A DNA stretch of 64,000 nt, from the NCBI GenBank assembly GCA_017887325.1, contig JAGHIE010000011.1:1-64000 (forward strand), read 5' to 3'. The notes below the pieces were generated by a model, which was not told the origin of the DNA, did not search any database, and was given only the letters and a program-made list of their open reading frames with translations. Below, piece by piece: positions 23,186 to 31,995 of this stretch; the stretch's first letter is position 1; every line of letters begins with the position of its first letter. A program made the translations under genes and the position numbers. The stretch comes from Oscillospiraceae bacterium. GTDB taxonomy: Bacteria > Bacillota > Clostridia > Oscillospirales > Ruminococcaceae.

Positions 23186-24211
23186 ATGAAAAGTGCAGTT
23201 TTTTATGGAAAACATGATTTAAGAATAGAAGATACACAGCGTCCAAGTATAACTAAAAAGCAAGTGTTAATAAAAGTTATGGCTTGTGGTGTGTGTGGAA
23301 CAGATGTACATATTTATGAGGGAAATAAAGGTGATACAGAAATAAAAACACCGATAATTTTAGGACATGAACTTTCTGGAGAAATAGTTGAAATTGGCGA
23401 TGAAGTGAAAAACTTTAAGGTAGGGGATAGAGTTTGTATTGACCCTAATCATTATTGTGGTTGTTGTGAATTTTGCAAAACTGGTAATAATAATTTTTGC
23501 AAGGATTTGACTGTATATGGAAGCAACTATAATGGGGGATATGCTGAATTTTGTGTTGTTGAAGAAAGTCAGTTATATATGTTAGGTGATAATACTTCAT
23601 ATGAACAAGGAGCAATGGTAGAGCCAGTTTCTTGTTGTTTACATGGTATAGATTTATGTGATATTAAGGCCGGACATCAAGTTGTAATAATTGGTGGTGG
23701 AATGATGGGAATGATAATGTTACAGCTTGTAAAATCATCAGGAGCTACAAAAATAGCTTTAGTTGAGCCATCAGAAATAAAAAGAGAGATTGCTAAAAAT
23801 TTAGGAGCAGATATTTGTATAGACCCTATGACAGAAAATGTTAAAGATGTACTAAATAAAGCTAATATGACATGGGTTAATACAGTAATAGAATGCGTTG
23901 GGTTACCGCAAACAATAAAACAAGCTATTGATATAGCAGGAAAAAAAGCAACAGTTTTAATGTATGGACTTACAAAAGAAGATGCAACAGTTGATATAAA
24001 ACCATTTGAATTTTTTGAAAAAGAATTAACATTAAAATCAGCTTTTATAAATCCTTATACTCAAAAAAGAGCATTGGATTTGATTGATAGTAATAAGATA
24101 GATGTAAGCAGTATGATTTGTGAGGTTGCTTCTTTGGATAAACTAGAAGAAATACTAAAAAGACCAGAATTAAGAGCAAAAGGAAAATATATAATAGCAC
24201 CATATAAATAA
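23186..24211 (+). CDS. Zinc-dependent medium-chain alcohol/polyol dehydrogenase
   Basis: NAD(P)-dependent oxidation or reduction of an alcohol or polyol. 341 residues with catalytic zinc ligands in CGVCGTD (near residue 35) and GHELSGEIVEIGDEV (the GHE signature near 60). The structural zinc loop is CGCCEFCKTGNNNFC (four Cys, near 90-107). The Rossmann motif is IIGGGMMGM near 170. It resembles sorbitol/threonine dehydrogenase-like enzymes; substrate not assignable. GGGGGAG ribosome site precedes the ATG. It has an extended -10 promoter and is separated from hisZ by 97 bp with a strong promoter, so it is not part of the his operon. Confidence 0.88.
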   Translation: MKSAVFYGKHDLRIEDTQRPSITKKQVLIKVMACGVCGTDVHIYEGNKGDTEIKTPIILGHELSGEIVEIGDEVKNFKVGDRVCIDPNHYCGCCEFCKTGNNNFCKDLTVYGSNYNGGYAEFCVVEESQLYMLGDNTSYEQGAMVEPVSCCLHGIDLCDIKAGHQVVIIGGGMMGMIMLQLVKSSGATKIALVEPSEIKREIAKNLGADICIDPMTENVKDVLNKANMTWVNTVIECVGLPQTIKQAIDIAGKKATVLMYGLTKEDATVDIKPFEFFEKELTLKSAFINPYTQKRALDLIDSNKIDVSSMICEVASLDKLEEILKRPELRAKGKYIIAPYK

Positions 24212-24248
24212 AATTTTATAAAATAGACGTGTATATAGATGTTGTGTG

Positions 24249-24294
24249 TTGACAAATTCACTTTAGTGTAGTAATATGCTAATATAGTAAAGTG
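24249..24294 (+). promoter_or_regulatory. Promoter of the his operon with overlapping inverted repeat
   Basis: TTGACA 24249-24254 and TAATAT 24272-24277, 17-bp spacer. CACTTTA (24259-24265) and TAAAGTG (24288-24294) form an inverted repeat around the -10. This looks like a repressor site. No T-box leader is present: only about 25 nt separate the likely start of transcription from hisZ. Confidence 0.7.
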
Positions 24295-24308
24295 GAGAGG
24301 CGATAAAA

Positions 24309-25505
24309 ATGAGTAAAAATTATTTGATAACACCTGAAGGTACAAAAGACTATTTATTCGACGAATTAAGGATAAGAAAGAAAATAGAATATAAATTGAG
24401 AGATACTTTTGAATTTAGAGGATATAATCAAGTTGTAACACCTTGTTTAGAGTTTTTAGATGTTTTTAATATGTCTGAAAAAGGTATGCCAATAGAAAAA
24501 ATGTATAAAATGATTGACTCAAAAGGAAGATTAATGGCTCTTAGAACAGATACAACAATGCCTATTGCTAGACTTTGTGCTACAAGATTAAAAAATGAAA
24601 AAATGCCTTTAAGGCTTTATTATAATCAAAATGTGTACTCAATAAATCAATCATTAAAAGGTAGAAGCGATGAAGTTTTGCAAAGTGGTATTGAACTTAT
24701 AGGAGATAGCACAGACAAAGCAGATATAGAAGTTTTAGTCACTGCTATAAAATGTTTGCAAAACTTAGATATAGATAATTTCAGATTAGAGATAGGACAT
24801 ATAGGTATATTTAATAACTTAGTAAAACTTTTAAATATATCAAAAGAAGAAAAAGAGAATATAAGACAACTTATAGAAAATAAAAACTACCCTGCTTTAA
24901 ATGATATTTTAGACCAAGTCGAAGAAAAAGAAGTAGCAAATATAATTAAAATGCTACCAAGATTATTCGGAGAAAAAGAAATATTTGATAAAGCAAAACT
25001 ATTAATGCAAAACAATAGTGACTTAATAAAAATATTAGATTATTTAGAAAAATTGTATAGTATTTTAAGCGAGCTTAATTTATCTAAAAAGATAATAGTT
25101 GATTTGGGAATAGTAAATCGCGCAGAATACTATACAGGAATTGTTTTTAAAGGATATATAGAAGGTTTTGGAGAAGAAGTATTATCTGGTGGTAGATATG
25201 ATAATTTACTAAAAGATTTTGGTAGAGATTTAACAGCTATAGGATTTGCTGTTAATATAGATGCAATATTTAATGCAGTTGTAAAAGTTAAAAATATATC
25301 AAAAACAATACCACAAGTAATGGTGTTTGCAGAAAAAGGGTATGAAATAAAAGCTTTAGAACACTTAGATAAACTAGCTCAATTAAAAATAATTGCAGAA
25401 TATAGTTTAAAAGATGGTTTAGAAGAAACAATGAATTTTGCCAAAGAAAAAGGTATTGGTAGAATAGATATAGTTAACGAAAATATAAATACTATTGAGA
25501 TATAG
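24309..25505 (+). CDS. hisZ: ATP phosphoribosyltransferase regulatory subunit
   Basis: Partner of short-form HisG; needed for activity and histidine feedback of the first step of histidine synthesis. 398 residues with a histidyl-tRNA-synthetase-like fold: TPEGTKDYLFDE at the start, LRTDTTMPIARLCATRL (motif 2 region near residue 79), and the motif-3-like GGRYDNLLKDFGRDLTAIGFAV near 297. It lacks the anticodon domain of HisRS, and its location at the head of the his operon shows it is HisZ. GGAGAGG ribosome site 6-12 nt before ATG. Followed after 14 nt by hisG. Confidence 0.95.
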   Translation: MSKNYLITPEGTKDYLFDELRIRKKIEYKLRDTFEFRGYNQVVTPCLEFLDVFNMSEKGMPIEKMYKMIDSKGRLMALRTDTTMPIARLCATRLKNEKMPLRLYYNQNVYSINQSLKGRSDEVLQSGIELIGDSTDKADIEVLVTAIKCLQNLDIDNFRLEIGHIGIFNNLVKLLNISKEEKENIRQLIENKNYPALNDILDQVEEKEVANIIKMLPRLFGEKEIFDKAKLLMQNNSDLIKILDYLEKLYSILSELNLSKKIIVDLGIVNRAEYYTGIVFKGYIEGFGEEVLSGGRYDNLLKDFGRDLTAIGFAVNIDAIFNAVVKVKNISKTIPQVMVFAEKGYEIKALEHLDKLAQLKIIAEYSLKDGLEETMNFAKEKGIGRIDIVNENINTIEI

Positions 25506-25519
25506 GAAGTGGGTATATA

Positions 25520-26149
25520 ATGCGACCAATTAGAATAGCTTTGACAAAGGGAAGATTAGAAAAAGATACAATAAAATTATTTGAAAAACTAGGTTTTGAT
25601 TGTGAACAGCTACATAATAAAGGAAGAAAGCTTATATTAAGTATCCCAAATGAAAATATTGAAATAGTATTAGCAAAAGCTGCAGATGTAATAACATATG
25701 TTGAATATGGTGTTTGTGATTTAGGAGTAGTTGGAAAAGACACAATTTTAGAGTGTGGTGGAAGTTTTTTCGAAATATTAGATTTGGGATTTGGAAAATG
25801 TAGATTTGCACTTGCTGGTAAAAAAGGTGCAGATTTTTATAGCGGATATAATGAGAAAATTATTGCTACAAAATATCCTAATGTTACAAGAGCTTTTTTT
25901 GATAAAAAAGGAATGGATATAAAAGTTGTTAAAATAGAAGGTTCGGTAGAATTAGCACCACTATTAGAGTTATCTGATGCAATAGTTGATATAGTTGAAA
26001 CTGGTAGTACACTTAAAGAAAATGGACTTGAAGTTTATGAAGATGTAGTAAATGTATCAGCTAGATTAATAGTTAATAATGTTAGTTTAAAAATGTATCA
26101 AGATAAAATAGAAAATTTAGTAAAACAAATAGAAAGTGTTTTAAATTAA
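25520..26149 (+). CDS. hisG: ATP phosphoribosyltransferase, short form
   Basis: Condenses ATP and PRPP, the committed step of histidine synthesis. 209 residues, the short form that lacks the C-terminal regulatory domain and needs HisZ, which is encoded immediately upstream. Motifs: IRIALTKGRL at residues 4-13, the YVEYGVCDLGVVGKD block near 60, and the PRPP-binding EGSVELAPLLELSDAIVDIVETGSTL near 140-165. Stop is 19 nt before hisD. Confidence 0.97.
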   Translation: MRPIRIALTKGRLEKDTIKLFEKLGFDCEQLHNKGRKLILSIPNENIEIVLAKAADVITYVEYGVCDLGVVGKDTILECGGSFFEILDLGFGKCRFALAGKKGADFYSGYNEKIIATKYPNVTRAFFDKKGMDIKVVKIEGSVELAPLLELSDAIVDIVETGSTLKENGLEVYEDVVNVSARLIVNNVSLKMYQDKIENLVKQIESVLN

Positions 26150-26168
26150 AATTTAAGGAGAATATATC

Positions 26169-27458
26169 ATGATTGAAATTATAAAAACAGATGGAAAAGC
26201 TGAATTAGAATATATGAAATTGTTGAAAAGTAGAAGTACAGAAGTTAATAAAAAAGTAACTGATGTAGTAAGCGAAATAATAGAAAATGTAAAAAATAAT
26301 GGAGATAAAGCATTATTAGAATATACAGAAAAATTTGATGGAAAATTACCACAATATATAGAAGTACCAAGAGAAGAAATAAACGATGCTATGTCAGAAG
26401 CAGATCCAGAATTTGTAACAGCGTTGTTAAATGCTATGGAAAATATCAGTGATTTTCACAACAGACAAAAACAACAAAGTTTTATTAATGCCAAACAAAA
26501 TGGTGTTATGATGGGACAAAAAATCAGAGGATTGAAAAGAGTTGGTATATATGTTCCAGGAGGAACAGCTGCCTATCCATCATCTGTTTTAATGAATGCA
26601 GTTCCTGCTAAAATTGCTGGTGTTGAAGAAATTATTATGGTTACACCACCACAAGCAGATGGTACTGCAAACCCTGATATTTTAGTTGCAGCAGGGATTT
26701 GTGGAGTTGATAGAGTATTTTTATTAGGTGGAGCACAAGCAATAGCTGGTTTAGCATATGGAACAGAAACTTTGCCAAAAGTTGATAAAATAGTAGGTCC
26801 TGGTAATATCTATGTTGCAACAGCAAAAAAACTACTTTATGGTGTAGTTGATATTGATATGATAGCAGGTCCTAGTGAAATATTGATTTTAGCTGATGAA
26901 ACAGCAAATCCAAAATTTGTATCAGCAGACTTAATGTCACAAGCTGAACATGACACATTAGCGTCAGCTATTTTAGTTACAACATCAGAAAAACTTGCAA
27001 ATGAAACAAAGAAAGAATTAGAAAGACAATGTGAAACTTTATCAAGAAAAGATATTATACAAAAATCCTTAAAAGATTATGGAGCTATATTTGTGTGTGA
27101 CAATGTAGATTATGCAGTTTTTCTAGCTAATGAATTTGCACCAGAACATTTAGAAGTAATGCTCAAAAATCCTATGGAATACATTGGTAAGATAGATAAT
27201 GCAGGTTCAGTATTTTTAGGAAATTATGCTCCTGAACCTTTAGGTGATTACTATGCAGGACCAAACCATGTATTGCCAACAAGTGGTACAGCAAGATTTT
27301 TCTCACCTTTATCAGTTGATAGTTTTGTTAAAAAGATGAGTTATATTTATTATACAGAGGAAGCTTTACAAGAAGCTAAAGATGATATTGTTTTAATTGC
27401 TAATAAAGAGGGATTAACAGCACACGCAAATTCAATTTTAGTGCGTTATGAGGATTAA
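26169..27458 (+). CDS. hisD: Histidinol dehydrogenase
   Basis: Oxidises histidinol to histidine in two NAD-dependent steps, using zinc. 429 residues, normal family length. Motifs: KRVGIYVPGGTAAYPSSVLMN near residue 120, VFLLGGAQAIAGLAYGT near 187, the GPGNIYVATAKK block near 217, IAGPSEILILAD near 238, SQAEHD (zinc-ligand region), and EFAPEHLE near 325. AAGGAG ribosome site. Third gene of the his operon. Confidence 0.97.
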   Translation: MIEIIKTDGKAELEYMKLLKSRSTEVNKKVTDVVSEIIENVKNNGDKALLEYTEKFDGKLPQYIEVPREEINDAMSEADPEFVTALLNAMENISDFHNRQKQQSFINAKQNGVMMGQKIRGLKRVGIYVPGGTAAYPSSVLMNAVPAKIAGVEEIIMVTPPQADGTANPDILVAAGICGVDRVFLLGGAQAIAGLAYGTETLPKVDKIVGPGNIYVATAKKLLYGVVDIDMIAGPSEILILADETANPKFVSADLMSQAEHDTLASAILVTTSEKLANETKKELERQCETLSRKDIIQKSLKDYGAIFVCDNVDYAVFLANEFAPEHLEVMLKNPMEYIGKIDNAGSVFLGNYAPEPLGDYYAGPNHVLPTSGTARFFSPLSVDSFVKKMSYIYYTEEALQEAKDDIVLIANKEGLTAHANSILVRYED

Positions 27459-27484
27459 TATTTAAAGTTTAGGAGGGTTATAGT

Positions 27485-28561
27485 ATGAAATATACTATTC
27501 CTAAAAGGATAGAGCAAATGACACCATATCAACCGATTACTGGTGAATATAAAATTAGAATGGATGCAAATGAATCATATATAAACTTATCAAAAGAACA
27601 GATAGATTTAGTAGAAAATAAACTAAATCAATTAGAATACAATAGATATCCTGACCCATATGCAAAAGATTTATGTAAAGCTTTTGCTGAATATTATGGG
27701 ATAGATAAAAATCTAGTGACAGCAGGAAATGGTTCAGATGAAATAATTTCACTTATATTTAGTACATTTTTTGAAAAATCAGATATTGTGGGGGTATTTT
27801 CAAATGATTTTTCTATGTACAGAGTATATTGTGAAACATATGGAGTTAATTATAAAATAATTCCAAAAGAAAAAGATTTGACAATAGATGTTGAAAAAAC
27901 GATAAAATTTATAGAAGATGAAAATATTACAGCTTTGATATTTTCAAATCCTTGCAATCCAACTTCTATGGGATTAGAAAAAGAAAAAGTAAAATATTTA
28001 CTAGAAAATACACAAGCATTAGTAATTTTAGATGAAGCTTATATGGACTTTTGGAATGAGTCTTTATTAGATGAAGTAGAAAAATATGATAATTTAATTA
28101 TATTAAAAACTTGTTCTAAAGCTATTGGACTTGCAAGTATAAGATTGGGATTTTTTATTTCTAATGAAAGATTTACTAAAGTTATAAGAGCTATAAAATC
28201 TCCTTATAATGTAAACAGCGTAACACAAGCTTACGGAGAAGTATTGTTATCTAATAAAGAACAATTAGACAATGCTACAAAAGAAATAATTTTAAATAAA
28301 AATGATTTGCAAGAAAAAATGTTTTTGTTGAAAGATAAATTTTCCAATTTGATTTTAGAAGTATATAAATCTGATACTAATTTTGTATTTATAAGAACAG
28401 ATTATGCAAAAGAAATATTTGAAAGTTTGCTATCAAGATCTATTGCAATAAGATATATGGGAGATTATTTGAGAATTTCAATATCAAACAAGATTGAAAA
28501 CCAAAAACTTTATGACGAAATGATAGATATTTTAACTTCTATATCTGAAAGAGGTAAATAA
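27485..28561 (+). CDS. hisC: Histidinol-phosphate aminotransferase
   Basis: PLP-dependent conversion of imidazole acetol phosphate to histidinol phosphate. 358 residues, fold type I. The PLP Lys is K212 in TCSKAIGLASIRLG; LDEAYMDF near 180 binds the cofactor ring, SNPCNPTSMG near 155 and RMDANES at the N-terminus bind substrate. AGGAGGG ribosome site before ATG 27485. Ends 1 nt before hisB. Confidence 0.96.
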   Translation: MKYTIPKRIEQMTPYQPITGEYKIRMDANESYINLSKEQIDLVENKLNQLEYNRYPDPYAKDLCKAFAEYYGIDKNLVTAGNGSDEIISLIFSTFFEKSDIVGVFSNDFSMYRVYCETYGVNYKIIPKEKDLTIDVEKTIKFIEDENITALIFSNPCNPTSMGLEKEKVKYLLENTQALVILDEAYMDFWNESLLDEVEKYDNLIILKTCSKAIGLASIRLGFFISNERFTKVIRAIKSPYNVNSVTQAYGEVLLSNKEQLDNATKEIILNKNDLQEKMFLLKDKFSNLILEVYKSDTNFVFIRTDYAKEIFESLLSRSIAIRYMGDYLRISISNKIENQKLYDEMIDILTSISERGK

Positions 28562-28562
28562 A

Positions 28563-29138
28563 ATGAGAAGTACATCAGTTGAAAGAAATACTAAAGAAAC
28601 TCAAATTTCTATAAATATTGATTTAGACGGAAATGGTAAATATGACATAAAAACAGGAGTAGGTTTTTTTGACCATATGTTGACAGCTTTTTGTGTTCAT
28701 TCTGGTATAGATTTAGAAATTAATGTTACTGGAGATTTAGAAGTTGATTGTCATCATACGATAGAAGACACAGGAATAGTTTTAGGAAAAGCTATAGGTG
28801 AAATTTTAAATGATAAATCTGGTATAGCTAGATATGGAACAGCTTTTATACCAATGGACGAAGCGTTAGGCTTTTGTTCTTTAGATATTAGTGGACGACC
28901 ATTTTTAGTATTTAATTGTGAATTTACAAATGAAAAAATAGGACAAATGGATACACAAATGGTAGAAGAATTTTTTAGAGCAGTAGCATTTAATGCAGGT
29001 ATAACTTTACATTTAAAAGCTGAGTATGGAAAAAATGATCACCATATAGCAGAAGCATTATTCAAAGCTTTTGCACATGCGTTTAAACAAGCTATTGTAA
29101 AAAAAGATGGATTACTATCAACAAAAGGGGTATTATAA
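28563..29138 (+). CDS. hisB: Imidazoleglycerol-phosphate dehydratase
   Basis: Manganese-dependent dehydration of IGP to imidazole acetol phosphate. 191 residues, the monofunctional form without the N-terminal histidinol phosphatase of enterobacterial HisB. Metal-binding motifs DCHHTIEDTGIVLG (near 62-75) and KNDHHIAEALFKAFAHA (near 158-174) are intact, plus GVGFFDHML near 33. Starts 1 nt after hisC, so it is translationally coupled. Confidence 0.97.
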   Translation: MRSTSVERNTKETQISINIDLDGNGKYDIKTGVGFFDHMLTAFCVHSGIDLEINVTGDLEVDCHHTIEDTGIVLGKAIGEILNDKSGIARYGTAFIPMDEALGFCSLDISGRPFLVFNCEFTNEKIGQMDTQMVEEFFRAVAFNAGITLHLKAEYGKNDHHIAEALFKAFAHAFKQAIVKKDGLLSTKGVL

Positions 29139-29159
29139 AGTTTATTTTGAGGTGGTATA

Positions 29160-29765
29160 ATGATTGCTATTATAGATTATGGTGCAGGTAATTTATCTAG
29201 TGTAAAAAATGCTTTAGATTATATTGGGGAAAAAAGTATTATTACAAAAGATAAAAAAGAAATTGAACTTGCAGATAGTTATATTCTTCCAGGAGTAGGT
29301 GCTTTTCCTTTTGCTATGCAAAAACTTAATGATACTGGACTTGTTGATGTTTTAAAACAACAAGTAAAAACTAAAAGTTTGCTTGGTATTTGTTTGGGAA
29401 TGCAAATGTTACTTGATGAGAGTTTTGAGTTTGAACAAACAAAGGGTTTATCATTAATAAGTGGAAAAGTTGATAAAATTCCTGTCAAGAATTTAAAAAT
29501 TCCACATATGGGTTGGAATGAGTTAAATATTGTAAAGAAAGATAATCCATTGATGAAGAATATATCTAATGGAGATAGTGTTTATTTTGTTCACTCTTTT
29601 ATGGCGTATCCAACTGATGATGATTTGGTAGCTTATTGTGAGTATGGAGAAAAAATTCCAGCTTTTATATCAAAGGGAAATGTTTATGGAGCACAATTCC
29701 ACCCAGAAAAAAGTGGAGAAGTTGGACTTGAAATATTAAGAAACTTTGGGGGATTATCAAAATGA
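29160..29765 (+). CDS. hisH: Imidazole glycerol phosphate synthase, glutaminase subunit
   Basis: Releases ammonia from glutamine for HisF. 201 residues of class I amidotransferase fold. Catalytic Cys is C78 in LGICLGMQML and catalytic His is H181 in FHPEKSGE, followed by the expected Glu. GAGNLSSV and LPGVGAF near the N-terminus are HisH signatures. GAGGTGG ribosome site precedes the ATG. Overlaps hisA by 4 nt (ATGA). Confidence 0.97.
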   Translation: MIAIIDYGAGNLSSVKNALDYIGEKSIITKDKKEIELADSYILPGVGAFPFAMQKLNDTGLVDVLKQQVKTKSLLGICLGMQMLLDESFEFEQTKGLSLISGKVDKIPVKNLKIPHMGWNELNIVKKDNPLMKNISNGDSVYFVHSFMAYPTDDDLVAYCEYGEKIPAFISKGNVYGAQFHPEKSGEVGLEILRNFGGLSK

Positions 29766-30481
29766 TTATTTTACCAGCAATTGATATAAAAAATGGACAA
29801 TGTGTTAGACTTCTAAAAGGGGACTTTAATACAGTAGAACAAGTGGCACAAGATCCATTTGAAACAGCAAGGGATTTTTATAACACAGGTGCTAAATATT
29901 TACATATGGTTGATTTAGACGGTGCTAAAGATGCAAAACTTGTCAATAAAGATTTATTTGTTGAACTTGCAAAGACCAGTAAACTAAAAATAGAGCTAGG
30001 TGGAGGAATAAGAGATTTAAATTCTGTTGAATATTATCTATCTAACGGAATAGATAAAGTTATATTAGGTTCTGTTGCAGTTAAAAATCCTGATTTTGTA
30101 AGGGAAGCTGTAAATGAATATAAAGATAAAATCATAGTTGGTATAGACGCTAAAAATGAAATGGTGGCAACAGAAGGCTGGTTGTCTACAAGTAATGTTC
30201 ACTATTTAGATTTAGCAAAAGCTATGGAAAAAATGGGTGTAAAAAATATTATATTTACTGACATTTCTAAAGACGGTACATTATCTGGTGCAAATTTTGA
30301 ACAATTAGATGCTATTAATAAAGCAGTAAATTGTAATATTACTGCAAGTGGTGGTATAAAAGATATAAACGATATAAAAGTGTTAAAGAAATTAAATATG
30401 TATGGTGTAATTTGTGGAAAATCTATCTACAAAGGTACATTATCTTTAAAAGAAGCTTTAGAGGTAGGAAAAGAGGGGTAA
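29762..30481 (+). CDS. hisA: Phosphoribosylformimino-AICAR-P isomerase
   Basis: Amadori rearrangement of ProFAR to PRFAR. 239-residue TIM barrel; catalytic Asp8 in [18 protein letters not shown], the second catalytic Asp in [12 protein letters not shown] (near residue 167), phosphate-binding GGGIRD and ASGGIKD. Starts inside hisH (4-nt overlap) and ends 1 nt before hisF. Confidence 0.97.
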   Translation: MIILPAIDIKNGQCVRLLKGDFNTVEQVAQDPFETARDFYNTGAKYLHMVDLDGAKDAKLVNKDLFVELAKTSKLKIELGGGIRDLNSVEYYLSNGIDKVILGSVAVKNPDFVREAVNEYKDKIIVGIDAKNEMVATEGWLSTSNVHYLDLAKAMEKMGVKNIIFTDISKDGTLSGANFEQLDAINKAVNCNITASGGIKDINDIKVLKKLNMYGVICGKSIYKGTLSLKEALEVGKEG

Positions 30482-30482
30482 T

Positions 30483-31244
30483 ATGTTAGCAAAGAGAATT
30501 ATTCCTTGTTTAGATGTAAAAGAAGGTAAAGTTGTTAAAGGTATTAATTTTGTTGGAATAAAAGAAGTTGGAGATCCTGTTGAGTGTGCAAGAGAATATT
30601 ATGAGCAAGGTGCAGATGAAATTGTATTTTTAGATATTAATGCAACTCATGAAGGTAGAAAAACTATGTTGGATGTTGTTGCTAACACTGCAAAAGAAAT
30701 ATTCATACCATTAACAGTTGGTGGGGGAATAAACACAATAGAAGATATAAGAAATACTTTATTAGCAGGTGCTGACAAAGTTTCAATAAATTCTAGTGCT
30801 GTAAGAAATCCTAATTTGATAAAAGAAGCGTCAGACCAATTTGGAAGTCAATGTGTTGTTGTTGCGATTGATTCTAAAAGAGTTGACGGAAGTTTTCATG
30901 TTGTAATAAATGGTGGAAGAATTGATACAGGACTTGATGTAATAGAGTGGGCTAAAAAAGTCGTTGAGTTAGGTGCTGGAGAAATACTTTTAACATCTAT
31001 GGACGCAGATGGTACTAAAAACGGGTTTGACTGTGAACTGTTAGATTTAGTTGCAAATGCAGTATCAGTACCAGTAATAGCAAGTGGTGGTTGTGGTAAA
31101 TTAGAGCATTTTTCAGAAGTTTTTGAAAAAACTGGTGCAGACGCAGGATTATGTGCATCACTTTTTCACTATAAAGAATTAACAGTTAAACAAGTCAAAG
31201 ATTATTTAAAAGAAAAAAATATTCCTGTTAGAAAAAGTATGTAA
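30483..31244 (+). CDS. hisF: Imidazole glycerol phosphate synthase, cyclase subunit
   Basis: Uses HisH ammonia to make imidazole glycerol phosphate and AICAR. 253-residue TIM barrel homologous to HisA. Catalytic Asp11 in [15 protein letters not shown], second catalytic Asp in [15 protein letters not shown] (near 176), phosphate loops GGGINT and ASGGCGK. Normal length. Starts 1 nt after hisA. Confidence 0.97.
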   Translation: MLAKRIIPCLDVKEGKVVKGINFVGIKEVGDPVECAREYYEQGADEIVFLDINATHEGRKTMLDVVANTAKEIFIPLTVGGGINTIEDIRNTLLAGADKVSINSSAVRNPNLIKEASDQFGSQCVVVAIDSKRVDGSFHVVINGGRIDTGLDVIEWAKKVVELGAGEILLTSMDADGTKNGFDCELLDLVANAVSVPVIASGGCGKLEHFSEVFEKTGADAGLCASLFHYKELTVKQVKDYLKEKNIPVRKSM

Positions 31245-31262
31245 GTAGAGTGAGTTAAAGTT

Positions 31263-31595
31263 ATGGAAAATTTAGATAAGTATTTTGTAAAAGGTGAATT
31301 GATACCTGCTATTGTTGTTGAAGAAAAAACAAAAGAAGTTTTGATGTTAGCTTATATGAACAAAGAAAGTTTACAAAAAACTTTAGACACAGGTTATACA
31401 TGGTTTTATAGCAGATCAAGAAAAGAATTGTGGAACAAAGGGGCAACTAGTGGCCATGTGCAAAAAGTTATAAGAATAAAAAGTGATTGTGATGATGATA
31501 CACTACTTGTTGAAGTAGAACAAACTGGTGTTGCGTGTCATACAGGTAGTTATAGTTGTTTCTTTAAAAATATATACGATAGAGGGGAAAAGTAA
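31263..31595 (+). CDS. hisI: Phosphoribosyl-AMP cyclohydrolase
   Basis: Zinc-dependent ring opening of PR-AMP, third step of the pathway. 110 residues, the stand-alone HisI domain. Motifs: [35 protein letters not shown], the metal-binding [15 protein letters not shown] with adjacent Cys, and [11 protein letters not shown]. Overlaps hisE by 1 nt (TAATG). Separate hisI and hisE genes contrast with the fused HisIE of many bacteria. Confidence 0.96.
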   Translation: MENLDKYFVKGELIPAIVVEEKTKEVLMLAYMNKESLQKTLDTGYTWFYSRSRKELWNKGATSGHVQKVIRIKSDCDDDTLLVEVEQTGVACHTGSYSCFFKNIYDRGEK

Positions 31596-31924
31596 TGTCA
31601 AATGATACATTAAAACAACTTTATGAAGTTGTAAAAAATAGAAAAGAAAATTTTGAAGAGGGTTCATATACTTGTTATTTATTCAGTCAAGGATTGGATA
31701 AAATTTTAAAAAAATGTGGTGAAGAATGTTCAGAAATGATAATTGCATCTAAAAATACAAGTGACAGCGAACTTGTTGGAGAAATAGGTGATTTAATTTA
31801 TCATATGATGGTATTAATGGTTGAAAGAAATATCCCATTAGAAAGCGTAATGAATTTACTAGATGAAAGAAGTAAAAAAATAGGAAACTTAAAACAATTT
31901 CATAAAGTAGATAAAAACACTTAA
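31595..31924 (+). CDS. hisE: Phosphoribosyl-ATP pyrophosphatase
   Basis: Hydrolyses PR-ATP to PR-AMP, second step of the pathway. 109 residues, all-alpha MazG-like fold; metal-binding acidic residues in KKCGEECSEMIIASKN and ELVGEIGDLIYHMMVLM. Last gene of the ten-gene his operon; its stop codon sits in the terminator stem. The operon contains every step except histinidol-phosphate phosphatase. Confidence 0.96.
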   Translation: MSNDTLKQLYEVVKNRKENFEEGSYTCYLFSQGLDKILKKCGEECSEMIIASKNTSDSELVGEIGDLIYHMMVLMVERNIPLESVMNLLDERSKKIGNLKQFHKVDKNT

Positions 31925-31948
31925 AATATTATATTTTAAGTGTTTTTT
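31914..31948 (+). terminator. Terminator of the his operon
   Basis: AACACTTAAAATA pairs with TATTTTAAGTGTT followed by T6. Confidence 0.92.
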
Positions 31949-31954
31949 GATAAA

Positions 31955-31990
31955 TAAAAATAGACATTCATTTGAATGTCTATTTTTATT
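31955..31990. terminator. Bidirectional terminator for his and alpha-galactosidase transcripts
   Basis: AAAAATAGACATTCA pairs with TGAATGTCTATTTTT; A-run on the left and T-run on the right let it act on both strands. It lies just past the alpha-galactosidase stop codon. Confidence 0.88.
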
Positions 31991-31995
31991 TTATA

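Noticed and set aside
24212-24308. T-box leader for the his operon
   Set aside because: The leader after the mapped promoter is only about 25 nt, and there is no T-box sequence or specifier stem.
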